Shown here piece by piece: positions 27,636-37,268 of a stretch of DNA of 64,000 nucleotides. Every line of letters begins with the position of its first letter. Position 1 is the stretch's first letter. The stretch lies in the NCBI GenBank assembly GCA_017559505.1, contig JAFYSF010000007.1, positions 1 through 64,000 on the forward strand. Direction: 5' to 3'. A program made the translations under genes and the position numbers. This stretch comes from Paludibacteraceae bacterium (GTDB taxonomy: Bacteria; Bacteroidota; Bacteroidia; Bacteroidales; Paludibacteraceae). The notes beneath the pieces were generated by a model, which did not search any database, was not told the DNA's origin, and saw only the letters and a list, made by a program, of their open reading frames with translations.

Positions 27636-29549
27636 TCAATTCTTTTTAATTGTTTTTACTACCATACTTTCAAAACCAAAAACATCCACCGCTTTCACGC
27701 ACACCGTACGCTCCTTTTTGGTTGGCACTCTCAGACTTGCAGTGCGAATACAACGCAATTCATCGCTATCATTCTCTGTGTTTTCTCGATAATCTTGCCA
27801 TGTACTGCGGAATGTAACGCCATCATAATCAGGGTCTATACTCCAATATTCTATCAAAGCCAATGGGTCAGTGTCAAGCACCTCTTGCAATTTCTCTTTG
27901 TCTTTATCATCAAGCGGAATATTATCTGGCGACAACAACACATAATTACCCAATCTCACTATAAGATTTTCCTCTTCAGTCGAATAAGGCACAGTCTCTA
28001 TCTGATCTACAAGCAAATATTGCAACGAAGAGAATCGTATCGAGCGGTCGCGCACCAATTTATCATATCCTTTTTTCGATAGTTTATCCATCAAATCTGG
28101 TGGTATCACCAACACCTCTACATCATCTTTATATTGCAATATTGCCTCCGAAATATCAAAAGCAAAGTTCCACCCCAACACAATCACCTTACTCCAACCA
28201 CCACCCAAAAGCGAAGCCTTTGCTTCGTATGCCTTTTTCAATGTTGCTTTGCCTGTCAGTTTATTCGGACTATCCACCAACACTAATGTGTGCGAACCTT
28301 TTATATACCCAAAATTACGGTCGTTCGATTCCTCTTCTGTAAATGGCAATGCTCCAAACAACTTTAATACAATTTGACTTAAATCACCTACTCGCTTATA
28401 CACCTTGTTCAACCCAAATACCTCTTTCTGATAATCACCAATTCCTTGATAAAGAAAAGGTTTAACCTCTTGGTCAATAAATCTCTTACGCATCACAAGC
28501 GATGCAGGTTTACCAATATCCGTAGTTATCCATCTGCGACCTAATCTTTCTGCCACAGCGGCAGTAGTACCACTACCACCAAAAAAATCGCAAACTAAAT
28601 CACCTTCGTTTGATGAGGCAGCTATTATTCTTTCTAATAATTTGTGTGGTTTTTGAGTTGCATAATTAACTATCTCATTTCTTGATTTTACATGTCCAAT
28701 AGTCCATACATCATCAGCTAATTTTGTATCTGACCTTAAATAATTTGCCGAATCATTATTAAATCCGGCTGCATATCGACTTCTTGAAACAGTTGTTTCT
28801 GCATACCTTTCTCGAACTAATTCATCTTCTGCATTAAAAATAAAATTATCAACATTCTTTACATAACAAAAAATTGTATCATGTTTTCTTGGGAAAAAAG
28901 AATCTGTTCTAGACATTGATGGATAATGCCAAATAATTTCATTTCTAAAATTCTCTTTCCCAAAAATATCATCAAGCATAATTTTTACATAATGCCCTAC
29001 ATGCCAATCAATATGCACGTAAATACTGCCCCGTTCCGATAACAATTCGCGCATAAGTACAAGGCGAGGATATATCATTTTCAAATACGACACAGTGCCC
29101 TCTTTCCATGTATCTGCGTATGCAAATTGCTCAATCACAGTTGGCTTTTGTTGTAAATCCCCTCCTGGCAAAGTAATTTTTGTACGATAATCAGCCTTGC
29201 TATCGAAAGGTGGGTCGATATATATAAGGTCAACCTTACCACGCAACGATGGCAACCCCGTAGCCTCATCGCCTACGAGCAAAGCCTGCATGGCGAGTAA
29301 ATTGTCGCCATAAATCAATCGGTTATACCAATCTTGCGTTATGTTCAACTGGGAATTTGAGCCTTTATACAGACCCGAGATATCTTTACTTGGCAATACA
29401 AACTCGTTGGTTTGCAACCCAATATTAGGTCCTGTAGCTATTCGCTCCAAGATACGTTGAGCCTCACGACGCCCCTCTTCGGCTATTCGTGGAAGCTCTT
29501 CAAGCAGAGTTCTTGACATGGCATTTACTATTTTTACGAGCGTTGCCAC
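27636..29549 (-). CDS. Type III restriction-modification DNA methyltransferase (Mod)
   Basis: 637 residues. Motif order is that of beta-class N6-adenine methylases: YIDPPFDS (motif IV, about 110-117) first, then [19 protein letters not shown] (motif I, about 320). The stretch between them should carry target recognition. Catalytic DPPF replaces the commoner DPPY, which is tolerated in this group. The start is uncertain: GTG 29549 ([20 protein letters not shown]) has a purine-rich AGGAAG upstream; ATG 29519 ([10 protein letters not shown]) is the alternative. The gene begins 37 bases after the T tract of a structured RNA on the same strand and is coupled to res. Confidence 0.9.
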   Translation of the reverse strand: MATLVKIVNAMSRTLLEELPRIAEEGRREAQRILERIATGPNIGLQTNEFVLPSKDISGLYKGSNSQLNITQDWYNRLIYGDNLLAMQALLVGDEATGLPSLRGKVDLIYIDPPFDSKADYRTKITLPGGDLQQKPTVIEQFAYADTWKEGTVSYLKMIYPRLVLMRELLSERGSIYVHIDWHVGHYVKIMLDDIFGKENFRNEIIWHYPSMSRTDSFFPRKHDTIFCYVKNVDNFIFNAEDELVRERYAETTVSRSRYAAGFNNDSANYLRSDTKLADDVWTIGHVKSRNEIVNYATQKPHKLLERIIAASSNEGDLVCDFFGGSGTTAAVAERLGRRWITTDIGKPASLVMRKRFIDQEVKPFLYQGIGDYQKEVFGLNKVYKRVGDLSQIVLKLFGALPFTEEESNDRNFGYIKGSHTLVLVDSPNKLTGKATLKKAYEAKASLLGGGWSKVIVLGWNFAFDISEAILQYKDDVEVLVIPPDLMDKLSKKGYDKLVRDRSIRFSSLQYLLVDQIETVPYSTEEENLIVRLGNYVLLSPDNIPLDDKDKEKLQEVLDTDPLALIEYWSIDPDYDGVTFRSTWQDYRENTENDSDELRCIRTASLRVPTKKERTVCVKAVDVFGFESMVVKTIKKN

Positions 29550-29585
29550 ATCTTCCTAAACGGAATAGCCTCCTACAGACCACAC

Positions 29586-29735
29586 AAAAAAACGCAGGCA
29601 GTAACTTGCCTACGTTGTGGCCCTCGGATGGCCAAGAAGATAACAAGTCACACCTGCGTACAACACGCAGCTGTTCACGACTTGTTCATCATCTTCAGTT
29701 ATTGAAATTTCCGAGGTTTCAACGTAAATGGAACA
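29586..29735 (-). ncRNA. 6S-like regulatory RNA with its own terminator
   Basis: On the minus strand a rod-shaped fold is visible. Closing stem: ACGTTG (29725-29720) with CAACGT (29617-29612), and CCTCGG (29716-29711) with CCGAGG (29627-29622). There is an asymmetric central bubble (AAATTTCAATAACT against TTGGCCAT), then a terminal arm GAAGAT / AACAAGTC / CTGCGT pairing with ACGCAG / GACTTGTT / ATCTTC. A terminator follows: CGTAGGCA-agttac-TGCCTGCG and TTTTTTT (to 29586). A long stem, open bubble and apical arm is the plan of 6S RNA, which binds RNA polymerase; a Bacteroidota form (6S-Flavo) is known. The 5' end is estimated. The alternative is an attenuator leader of mod. Confidence 0.6.
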
Positions 29736-29872
29736 AATAGCAAACGCTAAAATTAAAAAAATATAAAATAAATAAGACCCCCACCGCTGTGAGAGAATTT
29801 TCAGATTGCAAAGATAATAAAAAATATCAACATCACGAATAAAAACACAATTTTAATTTTTTAACCTACTTT

Positions 29873-30035
29873 CTCCATAGGTTCTTCATAGGATAACCAT
29901 ACCCTCTACGAATAATATACGGATTTTTGCGATAAGCGAGAGTAGAGTCAAGCTTGCTTGGACTATACCGAGCGAAGCAAAAATCACGACCGAAGGGAGT
30001 AAATGTATACGAAGGATAATCATACTAATCTACAA
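29873..30035. repeat. Dispersed repeat interrupted by a smaller element
   Basis: The outer blocks match 12521-12634 (TTCTTCATAGGATAACCATA, CTCTACG, ATATACG, then TATACGAAGGATAATCATA). Between them, about 29931-30006, lies an element bounded by GATTTTTGC and GCAAAAATC inverted ends and containing gataagcgag and accgagcgaagc. A relative of the inner element is at 52909-52973. Confidence 0.55.
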
Positions 30036-30158
30036 GTGCATATTCGCATTTAATAATTCTCTAAACACAAATTATCATAAATTAAAATTTATGGATAATT
30101 TACGGTAATTTACGTAAAAACACGCTATTAGCACATTTCGTGAGAAATAAAATTATCT

Positions 30159-32252
30159 TCATTTCATAGTTATTATCGCACCATCCTCGGGGATTATGTG
30201 GTAGGAAATGGATAGGTCATTGAGGAGTTGTTTGTATTTTTCGAGGTAACCGTGCCAAACTCCAGAGGTGAGTACTACCCTTTTAGGTTTTATAAATTCA
30301 GTGAGTAGTCGTTCTGATGGATATACTCCACGCTCAATGATAAGACAATCTATAGAAAGTGGCGCGCTATTGTTTTGCAAATAACGAAAAACATTGTCGC
30401 GCAAAATAAGATACTCCTCGCTACCAAAAGTGAAAGCATTGTGCACCAACGTAGTATCAGAAACAACGGTTGGTTGAGGTGCTGAGAATTTGAGCCATGT
30501 GCGCTCTAACTGACGCTGTGCAAAATCGGGTTGATTGGTAAACAAAATATTCTCATTATCACTGAATATATTAACTATCAATCGATTGGTTTCAGGAATA
30601 ATAAGCACATTGCGCCGAGAATAGTAGTAATCGGCGAGAGTGACAGAAACAGCGAAGAGCAACAGAGAAAGAAGAAAATAGAGAGGAGCTTTGAATCGCA
30701 GCGCAAAGATGTTTCGTAGTTCAATCCAATTTATGCCACAAAAAACAATGATATAAAGCAGAACCAATTCAAAGAGAGATATATAGACATTGGTAGTGGC
30801 ATAAGGAATAGAGGTGATAAGAGTGATAATTTGCGAGAAGATGCCAACCACGAAATTGATGATTATGCCAGCAAATGAGCCAAGATAAGGAACAAAACTT
30901 AGAGGTAATAGGAGTATGCCACCGAGGAAAATAATAGGAGCAAAGAGAGCGACAAATAGGTTAGAGACAACGAAATAGAGAGGGAACTGGTTGAAATTGT
31001 AAATAACAATAGGGAACGTGAATAGTTGAGCAGAAATGGTGACGGCAACAGATTGCAACAACCATCTGATGGGCGAAGATTTGACGGACAGAGTGAGTTT
31101 GTGAAGTTTCGGATAGAGATAGACAATGCCAAAGACAGCTAAATAGCTGAGTTGAAAACCGACATCGAAGAGAGTGTTAGGATTTAGAAGAATGAGTATT
31201 GTAGCCGAAAAAGCAAGAGCGTGTTCTACCCTATATTTCTCGCCTAACACGCGGAATAACAATATCATAGAGAACATGAACGTAGCCCGCACAACAGAAG
31301 GTGCAAGTCCAGAGAGCAAAGCATAAGCCCAAAGTGTGAGTAATCCTAAAAGTACAATCAGCCATCTGCGTTCAGATGATATACGTTTGAATAGCAATAA
31401 GATAACAGCAAATATAAAGCCCACATGCATACCACTAACCACAAGAATATGCGACACTCCGGCAGCGGAGAAAGAGTCTTTCACGTCAGTAGATAAAAGC
31501 CCCTTATCACCCAAAGTGATAGCTGAGAGGATGGCAAGTTGGGTGTCGGCTATGCCAACCATTTGAAATCGCTCAATGAGTTGAGAACGAAAAGCATAGG
31601 TGTGAGCGCGAAGATTAGAGGGTTGACCCGACGACAGATATTTGAAGTTGTTGGGATAGAGATATGCTACCCCACAAAGTCCATGACGTGTGAGATATTT
31701 GCCATAGTCGAAACCTCCTAATCCATAATCGTCGGGACGTGAGATACGAGTATGAATCAGATATTTATCACATAAAGAAGGAGTTGGTGCAAAAGAATCG
31801 GAAGATTGATTGAGTAGAATTGTTTGCCCTATGAGATGAGTAACTGTAGAATCGGACGTATGAATGATTTCTGCCTCAGCACGATAGTAGTCGCCTTGAA
31901 TAAGAGGAGGCGTGTTAAGTTCTACAATATAAGTATGAGGTAACAAAGAGGCATCTGCGAGGTCAGGGAGTTGGGTTCGGCGCAAAAGCCATCCTCCTGA
32001 CCCAAATAAAAATAGTGACCATGAGAAAATAAAAATCCACTTCCCGAGTATATTAACTCGGAAAGTGGAAAATATCATAAACAACAGACCCACAACTATT
32101 GAAACAAAAAACACATTAGTCTCAAAAGTTGTATATTCAGCAACAATAACACCAATAGATAAAATGAAAAATAACCTTGCGAATACACTGTCAAAGTATT
32201 TTTCGGACACCCATCGAAATGATTTATCTATGCTGATCACGAAGTAAGTCAT
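30159..32252 (-). CDS. ComEC/Rec2 family competence-type membrane protein
   Basis: 697 residues. An N-terminal membrane and DUF4131 part (about 1-220) is followed by the Competence domain: LSAITLGDKGLL, SHILVVSGMHVGFIFAV, SGLAPSVVRATFMFS and VGFQLSYLAVFGI. ComEC forms the inner-membrane channel for single-stranded DNA in transformation. The last 140 residues occupy the place of the metallo-beta-lactamase domain but show no HxHxDH, so a nuclease-like role there is unlikely. The start overlaps the end of the DUF4301 gene by 29 bases; no later methionine fits, so coupling is likely. No other competence genes are in the window. Confidence 0.85.
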   Translation of the reverse strand: MTYFVISIDKSFRWVSEKYFDSVFARLFFILSIGVIVAEYTTFETNVFFVSIVVGLLFMIFSTFRVNILGKWIFIFSWSLFLFGSGGWLLRRTQLPDLADASLLPHTYIVELNTPPLIQGDYYRAEAEIIHTSDSTVTHLIGQTILLNQSSDSFAPTPSLCDKYLIHTRISRPDDYGLGGFDYGKYLTRHGLCGVAYLYPNNFKYLSSGQPSNLRAHTYAFRSQLIERFQMVGIADTQLAILSAITLGDKGLLSTDVKDSFSAAGVSHILVVSGMHVGFIFAVILLLFKRISSERRWLIVLLGLLTLWAYALLSGLAPSVVRATFMFSMILLFRVLGEKYRVEHALAFSATILILLNPNTLFDVGFQLSYLAVFGIVYLYPKLHKLTLSVKSSPIRWLLQSVAVTISAQLFTFPIVIYNFNQFPLYFVVSNLFVALFAPIIFLGGILLLPLSFVPYLGSFAGIIINFVVGIFSQIITLITSIPYATTNVYISLFELVLLYIIVFCGINWIELRNIFALRFKAPLYFLLSLLLFAVSVTLADYYYSRRNVLIIPETNRLIVNIFSDNENILFTNQPDFAQRQLERTWLKFSAPQPTVVSDTTLVHNAFTFGSEEYLILRDNVFRYLQNNSAPLSIDCLIIERGVYPSERLLTEFIKPKRVVLTSGVWHGYLEKYKQLLNDLSISYHIIPEDGAIITMK

Positions 32253-33732
32253 TAACAGATTTCACAGGGTTGAATGTCTCAACAGGCACCTCCACAAAGA
32301 TAGTATTCCAATCACTCATAGCCCCATTCCATAGACCTGGAAGCTCAAGAACTTTAATGTCAATACCATTTTTCGACTTCATAGAAATAAACCCCGTTTT
32401 AGCATCCACATAATTAAGAAGATTAAATTTCTCACCCTTGTAGTTACGCACAGCACAAACCAAGTCAACAGGATTAAAGTGAGTAGAATTCTTCATACAA
32501 TCCATCGCCTCAGCATTGTTCTTGTCAATCTGCGAACTTTCAAGAATTTGAGGCGAAGTAGTACCATCACAATTATAAGTAAGATAAGGACCACCACCAG
32601 GCTCACCCTCATTCTTCACCATACCACAAATACGTATAGGTCTATTAAACTTATTACGAAGATACTCTTTCCTATCCACCACATTACATTTCTCAGCACC
32701 AATACATAACACCTGCTCAGCATATGCCATCATAACATCAAGACGCTCATCTGTAACATCACCATCCAATTCATTCAAGAACTCAAAAATCTGACGTTGT
32801 ACTCTCACAAGTAACCCAGCAATCACCTGTTTATAATCAATAGTAGCTTGTTTCAACCTATCAGGCACCACATTATCAATATTTTTAATAAAGATAACAT
32901 CACCATCAAGGTCATTAAGATTCTCAATAAGAGCACCATGACCACCAGGACGGAATAACACAGAACCATCCTCATTACGGAAAGGAACCCCATCAAGACC
33001 CACAGCAAGAGTATCAGTAGAAGGCTTCTGAATAGAGAAAGTCACATTATAACGCACCTTAAACAAATCCTCATAGCGAGGAAGCTCACCCATAAGATGT
33101 TGCTTGAAAAACTCAATATGCTCAGGCGACACAGTGAAATGTATCTTCACCTCATTATTACGATTATTAGTATAAAGAGCACCCTCAACCAAATGTTCTA
33201 CAAAAGCAGTACGCACATACTGAGGATACTTATGGAATTGCAACAACCCCTTAGGCAAAGAACCATAATTCAACCCCTCCTTATGCAAAAGAAGACGAAC
33301 TATATCCTTATAGCGTTTAGCCTCAACCAACTCTTGTATAGAAAGACCCACTTCAGCAACACAAACTCTATTAAGAGCTTCATAAAAAGCAAAATTCTCA
33401 CGTTCAACAAAGAAACGCTCAATATAAGCATTATTAGGCTCGGTAGCATCAGAATTTTCAAACTCAAACAAATCCTTAAACATACGACTTGCTGCACCAG
33501 AAGCAGGCACCATTTTGATAATATCACCATCACCCTTCAAATACTCACACCAATCCCTAATAAGTAACTCACGCTCCTTATCCTCTAAAGACAATATACC
33601 ATTACCAATAGCCGCAGCACCCTTTATTTTCAAGAAAGGATAACCATTCTTAAGGTCATTCACTTGAGCCTCAGCCCTCTCAAGAGTAATACCTATCGAC
33701 TCAAACTGTTGAATATCTTGTGTTGTAAACAT
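32224..33732 (-). CDS. DUF4301 family protein
   Basis: 502 residues, without a signal peptide or membrane segments. It resembles the DUF4301 family, largely confined to Bacteroidota, with DIIKMVPASGAASRMFKDL near residue 75 and VLFRPGGHGALIENLNDLD mid-protein. The PASGAASR loop and the Arg-Pro-Gly-Gly-His-Gly stretch look like phosphate- or nucleotide-binding turns, but no reaction is established. The C-terminal third contains KNEGEPGGGPYLTYNCDG and FNPVDLVCAVRNYKG. It is followed, with overlap, by comEC. No typical promoter box was seen in the 143 bases upstream. Confidence 0.75.
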   Translation of the reverse strand: MFTTQDIQQFESIGITLERAEAQVNDLKNGYPFLKIKGAAAIGNGILSLEDKERELLIRDWCEYLKGDGDIIKMVPASGAASRMFKDLFEFENSDATEPNNAYIERFFVERENFAFYEALNRVCVAEVGLSIQELVEAKRYKDIVRLLLHKEGLNYGSLPKGLLQFHKYPQYVRTAFVEHLVEGALYTNNRNNEVKIHFTVSPEHIEFFKQHLMGELPRYEDLFKVRYNVTFSIQKPSTDTLAVGLDGVPFRNEDGSVLFRPGGHGALIENLNDLDGDVIFIKNIDNVVPDRLKQATIDYKQVIAGLLVRVQRQIFEFLNELDGDVTDERLDVMMAYAEQVLCIGAEKCNVVDRKEYLRNKFNRPIRICGMVKNEGEPGGGPYLTYNCDGTTSPQILESSQIDKNNAEAMDCMKNSTHFNPVDLVCAVRNYKGEKFNLLNYVDAKTGFISMKSKNGIDIKVLELPGLWNGAMSDWNTIFVEVPVETFNPVKSVNDLLRDQHR

Positions 33733-33875
33733 AATGTTAAAGATTAAGATTAAAAATTAAGAACTAAATAAATCAAATCATTTTGCAATAATCAAGAGCA
33801 ACCTAAAGCATAAGCAGAAGATTTCTTTTATGATTTTCCATCATTGCTTAGCCACCAACTCAAAATTATTACATC

Positions 33876-34688
33876 TTACTTTTTCTTATTTTTAACTTTC
33901 ACATCTTCTTTATATGTCCAGATGTCTTTTTTATAAATCAAAGCATCATACGACATATCAGGACCCATAACCTCTTTACCTTTAGCAGTTGTACGAACAG
34001 GAGACAAATGATCAAATGTAATCATTTTCTTTTTCTTGTTATAGTCTAATGACAATTGAGCATCTTTGTCATATTCAAATACAACGCGATGTTGTTTTTT
34101 CTTACCAGTCCAAGGAGTTATAAATGATGGAGCACCCATCTTCACAGTTTTCTTAGTAAATGCCATTACATCAATCACCTTGTGTTGTGTTTCACCATCA
34201 GTTGAAGTCATAAGACCGAATACAAGATACATTTCTTTGTCTTTGAATTTAATAGGGTGAATATCATAATACAAAGCACCATACCAATTTGTTTCAGAAA
34301 CATAACTTGTAGTTGAAGGTATCTCAGGCTCACTTTGAGACAATACATAAATGCCACCAAAATCATAATGTTGAATAACAGCAAAGTACAATGGAGTACC
34401 ATCTGTCAACAAAATATTCCATGTGTACATATGGATTTGATTATCTGACGATAATACCTTACCAACATTTTTCAATGATGGAAAATCATAAAAGAAATCC
34501 TCTGCTTCAAATATAGCATCAATCATTTTGTGTTGAATTTGATTTGCTATTTGTGTTCTTTTTCCATCATCATTAGTTTTCTCAATTTGAGCAAACAAAT
34601 TTTTAATTTCTCTTTCAGTTTTAGCTTGACCAAAAACCGATGTTGTTGTTACCAAAACAACAAATAAAGATAGAATAATTTTTTTCAT
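33876..34688 (-). CDS. Secreted protein of unknown function
   Basis: 270 residues with a signal peptide (MKKIILSLFVVLVTTTSVFGQA) and no lipobox, so probably periplasmic. The mature part is rich in aromatic residues and lysine, with GPDMSYDALIYKKDIW and a KNKKK tail. It resembles uncharacterised Bacteroidota proteins; no catalytic motif was recognised. It follows the GH77 gene after 23 bases on the same strand, so the two are probably co-transcribed. Confidence 0.7.
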   Translation of the reverse strand: MKKIILSLFVVLVTTTSVFGQAKTEREIKNLFAQIEKTNDDGKRTQIANQIQHKMIDAIFEAEDFFYDFPSLKNVGKVLSSDNQIHMYTWNILLTDGTPLYFAVIQHYDFGGIYVLSQSEPEIPSTTSYVSETNWYGALYYDIHPIKFKDKEMYLVFGLMTSTDGETQHKVIDVMAFTKKTVKMGAPSFITPWTGKKKQHRVVFEYDKDAQLSLDYNKKKKMITFDHLSPVRTTAKGKEVMGPDMSYDALIYKKDIWTYKEDVKVKNKKK

Positions 34689-34711
34689 AGTGTATTATTT
34701 TTTAGATTAAT

Positions 34712-37264
34712 TTATAATTCAACATGCATACGCCAACACCAGATATGACGTGGATTACTTGGATCATTAATACGTTCAGCATCAGGATTAGGGAAACGTT
34801 TTGCACCATCGCAAGCCATATAATCTTGCCATGGCAATATTGCCCACATACTTTTGCTATTAACGTGCATATCAACAATTTGTTGTGCAAGTTCAGGTGT
34901 TAAATCTTCTGGTGCTACCCCACCTTGATGCAAAATGTTGTTATAGAACCATTGTGTGTTATCACGATTTTCGTGCCACCACATACGCATAGGACTTGTA
35001 TCATGTGTGCCTGTACAGCAAACCGACAAATATGGTACACTATTTAAATCTACATAACGTTGAGTTGTTTCCTTCGGCATACGTTGCACTTCTAACGAAA
35101 GTATTTGAAGTTGCCCCATTACATCAGGCACACACGCAGGCACCATACCGAGGTCTTCGCCACATACTAGCATATCCGTAGTATTCAATAAAGCAGGCAA
35201 TTTACGCATAGCTTCCGAACTCCATTGATTAGTATGACGATGATAGAAATATTCATCATGAATGCGTTGGATACACCATTTTTCGTGGTCAGATAGTTCA
35301 GCAAACGATTGCGACTTCATCACATTGATACGTGGATGATAGTACCCTGGATTTGCTCGGTCTTCAAGGAAGATAACTTCGCAATACAGCGACAATAATT
35401 TATCTAATACGTCAGCATATTTAAGCAACAAACCATTACGTACAAAACTATCTTCCAACTTGCGTTGAGTATCATATTCTGGTTTGAATATATATCTGTC
35501 AAAACTGCGATTGTTGAAATATGTAGCAATAATTTCCTCCGTTTTCTCTGCGAATAGACTATATAAATTATGTTTTGTTACATACGGTATGGTGTATCTG
35601 TCACGATCAAACCAAAAACCATAGTGCTCTATTTCTGAGACTGACAAAGGCATCGAAGGATTAAAATAGCCTAATAATCCCCACACACAATCAGTAGGAA
35701 TCTCCCAAATACGGAAAAATCCGAGTATATGGTCTATGCGGAAAGCATCGAAATAACGCCCCATATTTTGAAAGCGCGACATCCACCAAGCATATTTATC
35801 TTTAGCCATCTCACTCCAATTGTATGTTGGAAAGCCCCAATTCTGACCTGTTACCGAAAAGTCATCAGGTGGCGCACCTGCTTGTTTGTCAAGATTAAAT
35901 AAGCGTGGATTTACCCAAGCATCAACGCTCGTAGCACTAATACCGATAGGTAAATCACCCTTCACCACTACACCTTTTGAGTGAAGATATTTGATAGCCT
36001 CACAGAGCTGTTTATCAAGGGCAAATTGAATGAAATAATACAATTCAACCGCTTTTTTATTTTTTTTGATAAACGCATCGCGCTTAGCTTCTGTATATTC
36101 AGCATATTCTCCCCATTCTGAATAATTATCTGTATTATGTTTATCTCTCAAACAAGAGAATACAGCATAATCTTTTAGCCAATGAGCATTCTCTTTAACA
36201 AACGATTTAAATTCTTTACTAGCAACCAATTCGTCATATTTTTCAGCAAAAATATCACGAATATAGTTCCATTTTAATGCATTTACAGCCGAATAGTTAA
36301 TAGCTGATAATTCATTTAATTCTTTAGCTTTGGCACGATACTCTTTCATTTTCGACGAGCTATCCAACTTACCTAATGCCTCCATATTAAGATACATAGG
36401 ATGCAAAGCATATACAGAATTAGCACGATATGGATATGAATCTAAATCGGTATGAGTTGATGTTGTATCGTTGATAGGTAGTATTTGAATTAATTTTTGA
36501 CCTCTAGCTACAGCCCAATCTGCCATACGTTTCAAATCAAGAAATTCTCCTACACCCCAGCCCTTTTTGCTACGCAATGAGAATACAGGGATAGCTACAC
36601 CTGTACCATGCCAATTGTGATCAATACGAATTGAGTTTGAAAATATTTTTGAACCTGCTACCAATGGCATACGACGATTTTCGCCTAATTCCCATTTTAC
36701 CACTACATTAGTAGCTCGGTCATAAACCACAAATTTGTATTCTGCATGCGTAAGATATGCGTTAGCAGGCAATTTCACCCACCACCAACCGCCTACAGAC
36801 GGAGTAAGTACTACTTTGCGTGATTCATCCCAATTTCCAAGAAATTCTTGATTACCAAGTATAGCCACTCCTTCCGAAGGCAACACACCGGGCGCATTAA
36901 GCATCAATAATGTCTCTCCTTTTTTCAATCGAGGCAATGCTTTTTCTTCTTTTTGACGCATAAGACACTCGGTAAATGCTTTTGTTTCAAATACCGAACG
37001 CACTTCACGACGTCCAAACTCATCTTCTACCTCAATATCATTTTCATGCACAGGCAAATAACGATATTTAGGAGAATCAAGCAATTGTGTATCATCGGCA
37101 TTTACCAATATGTATTGGTATTTTGTAGCCTTTGACTTAGGCAATTCAAGCTCTGCTGTCCACACCGCATTATGATAATACGACATGGCATGCATCTCTT
37201 CACCTATTTTAATATATAAATTCTGTCCAAATTTAGTCGGACAATATAATCTAAACGATACCAT
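34712..37264 (-). CDS. malQ: 4-alpha-glucanotransferase, DPE2-like (GH77)
   Basis: 850 residues. Two N-terminal starch-binding-like modules (FRLYCPTKFGQNLYIKIG, and about residue 130 GVAILGNQEFLGNW, a CBM20 pattern) precede the GH77 barrel. Catalytic blocks are FRIDHILGFFR (nucleophile Asp), CGEDLGMVP (acid/base Glu) and CTGTHDTSPMRMWW (stabilising Asp). This architecture is that of DPE2-like enzymes, which transfer glucosyl units between malto-oligosaccharides and glycogen-type acceptors in the cytoplasm. The start was set at ATG 37264, four bases past the nrdJ stop, with GGAGGA eight bases upstream. An ATG ten codons earlier overlaps nrdJ. Confidence 0.93.
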   Translation of the reverse strand: MVSFRLYCPTKFGQNLYIKIGEEMHAMSYYHNAVWTAELELPKSKATKYQYILVNADDTQLLDSPKYRYLPVHENDIEVEDEFGRREVRSVFETKAFTECLMRQKEEKALPRLKKGETLLMLNAPGVLPSEGVAILGNQEFLGNWDESRKVVLTPSVGGWWWVKLPANAYLTHAEYKFVVYDRATNVVVKWELGENRRMPLVAGSKIFSNSIRIDHNWHGTGVAIPVFSLRSKKGWGVGEFLDLKRMADWAVARGQKLIQILPINDTTSTHTDLDSYPYRANSVYALHPMYLNMEALGKLDSSSKMKEYRAKAKELNELSAINYSAVNALKWNYIRDIFAEKYDELVASKEFKSFVKENAHWLKDYAVFSCLRDKHNTDNYSEWGEYAEYTEAKRDAFIKKNKKAVELYYFIQFALDKQLCEAIKYLHSKGVVVKGDLPIGISATSVDAWVNPRLFNLDKQAGAPPDDFSVTGQNWGFPTYNWSEMAKDKYAWWMSRFQNMGRYFDAFRIDHILGFFRIWEIPTDCVWGLLGYFNPSMPLSVSEIEHYGFWFDRDRYTIPYVTKHNLYSLFAEKTEEIIATYFNNRSFDRYIFKPEYDTQRKLEDSFVRNGLLLKYADVLDKLLSLYCEVIFLEDRANPGYYHPRINVMKSQSFAELSDHEKWCIQRIHDEYFYHRHTNQWSSEAMRKLPALLNTTDMLVCGEDLGMVPACVPDVMGQLQILSLEVQRMPKETTQRYVDLNSVPYLSVCCTGTHDTSPMRMWWHENRDNTQWFYNNILHQGGVAPEDLTPELAQQIVDMHVNSKSMWAILPWQDYMACDGAKRFPNPDAERINDPSNPRHIWCWRMHVEL

Positions 37265-37268
37265 ATTC

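Larger units (their letters stand above)
29550..30158. other. 609-base gap: structured RNA and nested repeats
   Basis: From left to right: a short leader to mod, the 6S-like RNA (29586-29735, minus), an AT-rich stretch, then the interrupted dispersed repeat 29873-30035. No protein gene was seen. No clear terminator for the ComEC gene was found at the right end. Confidence 0.6.

Noticed and set aside
27636..29549. Phase-variable type III mod gene
   Set aside because: No homopolymer or short tandem repeat tract capable of frame switching was seen in the mod coding sequence.
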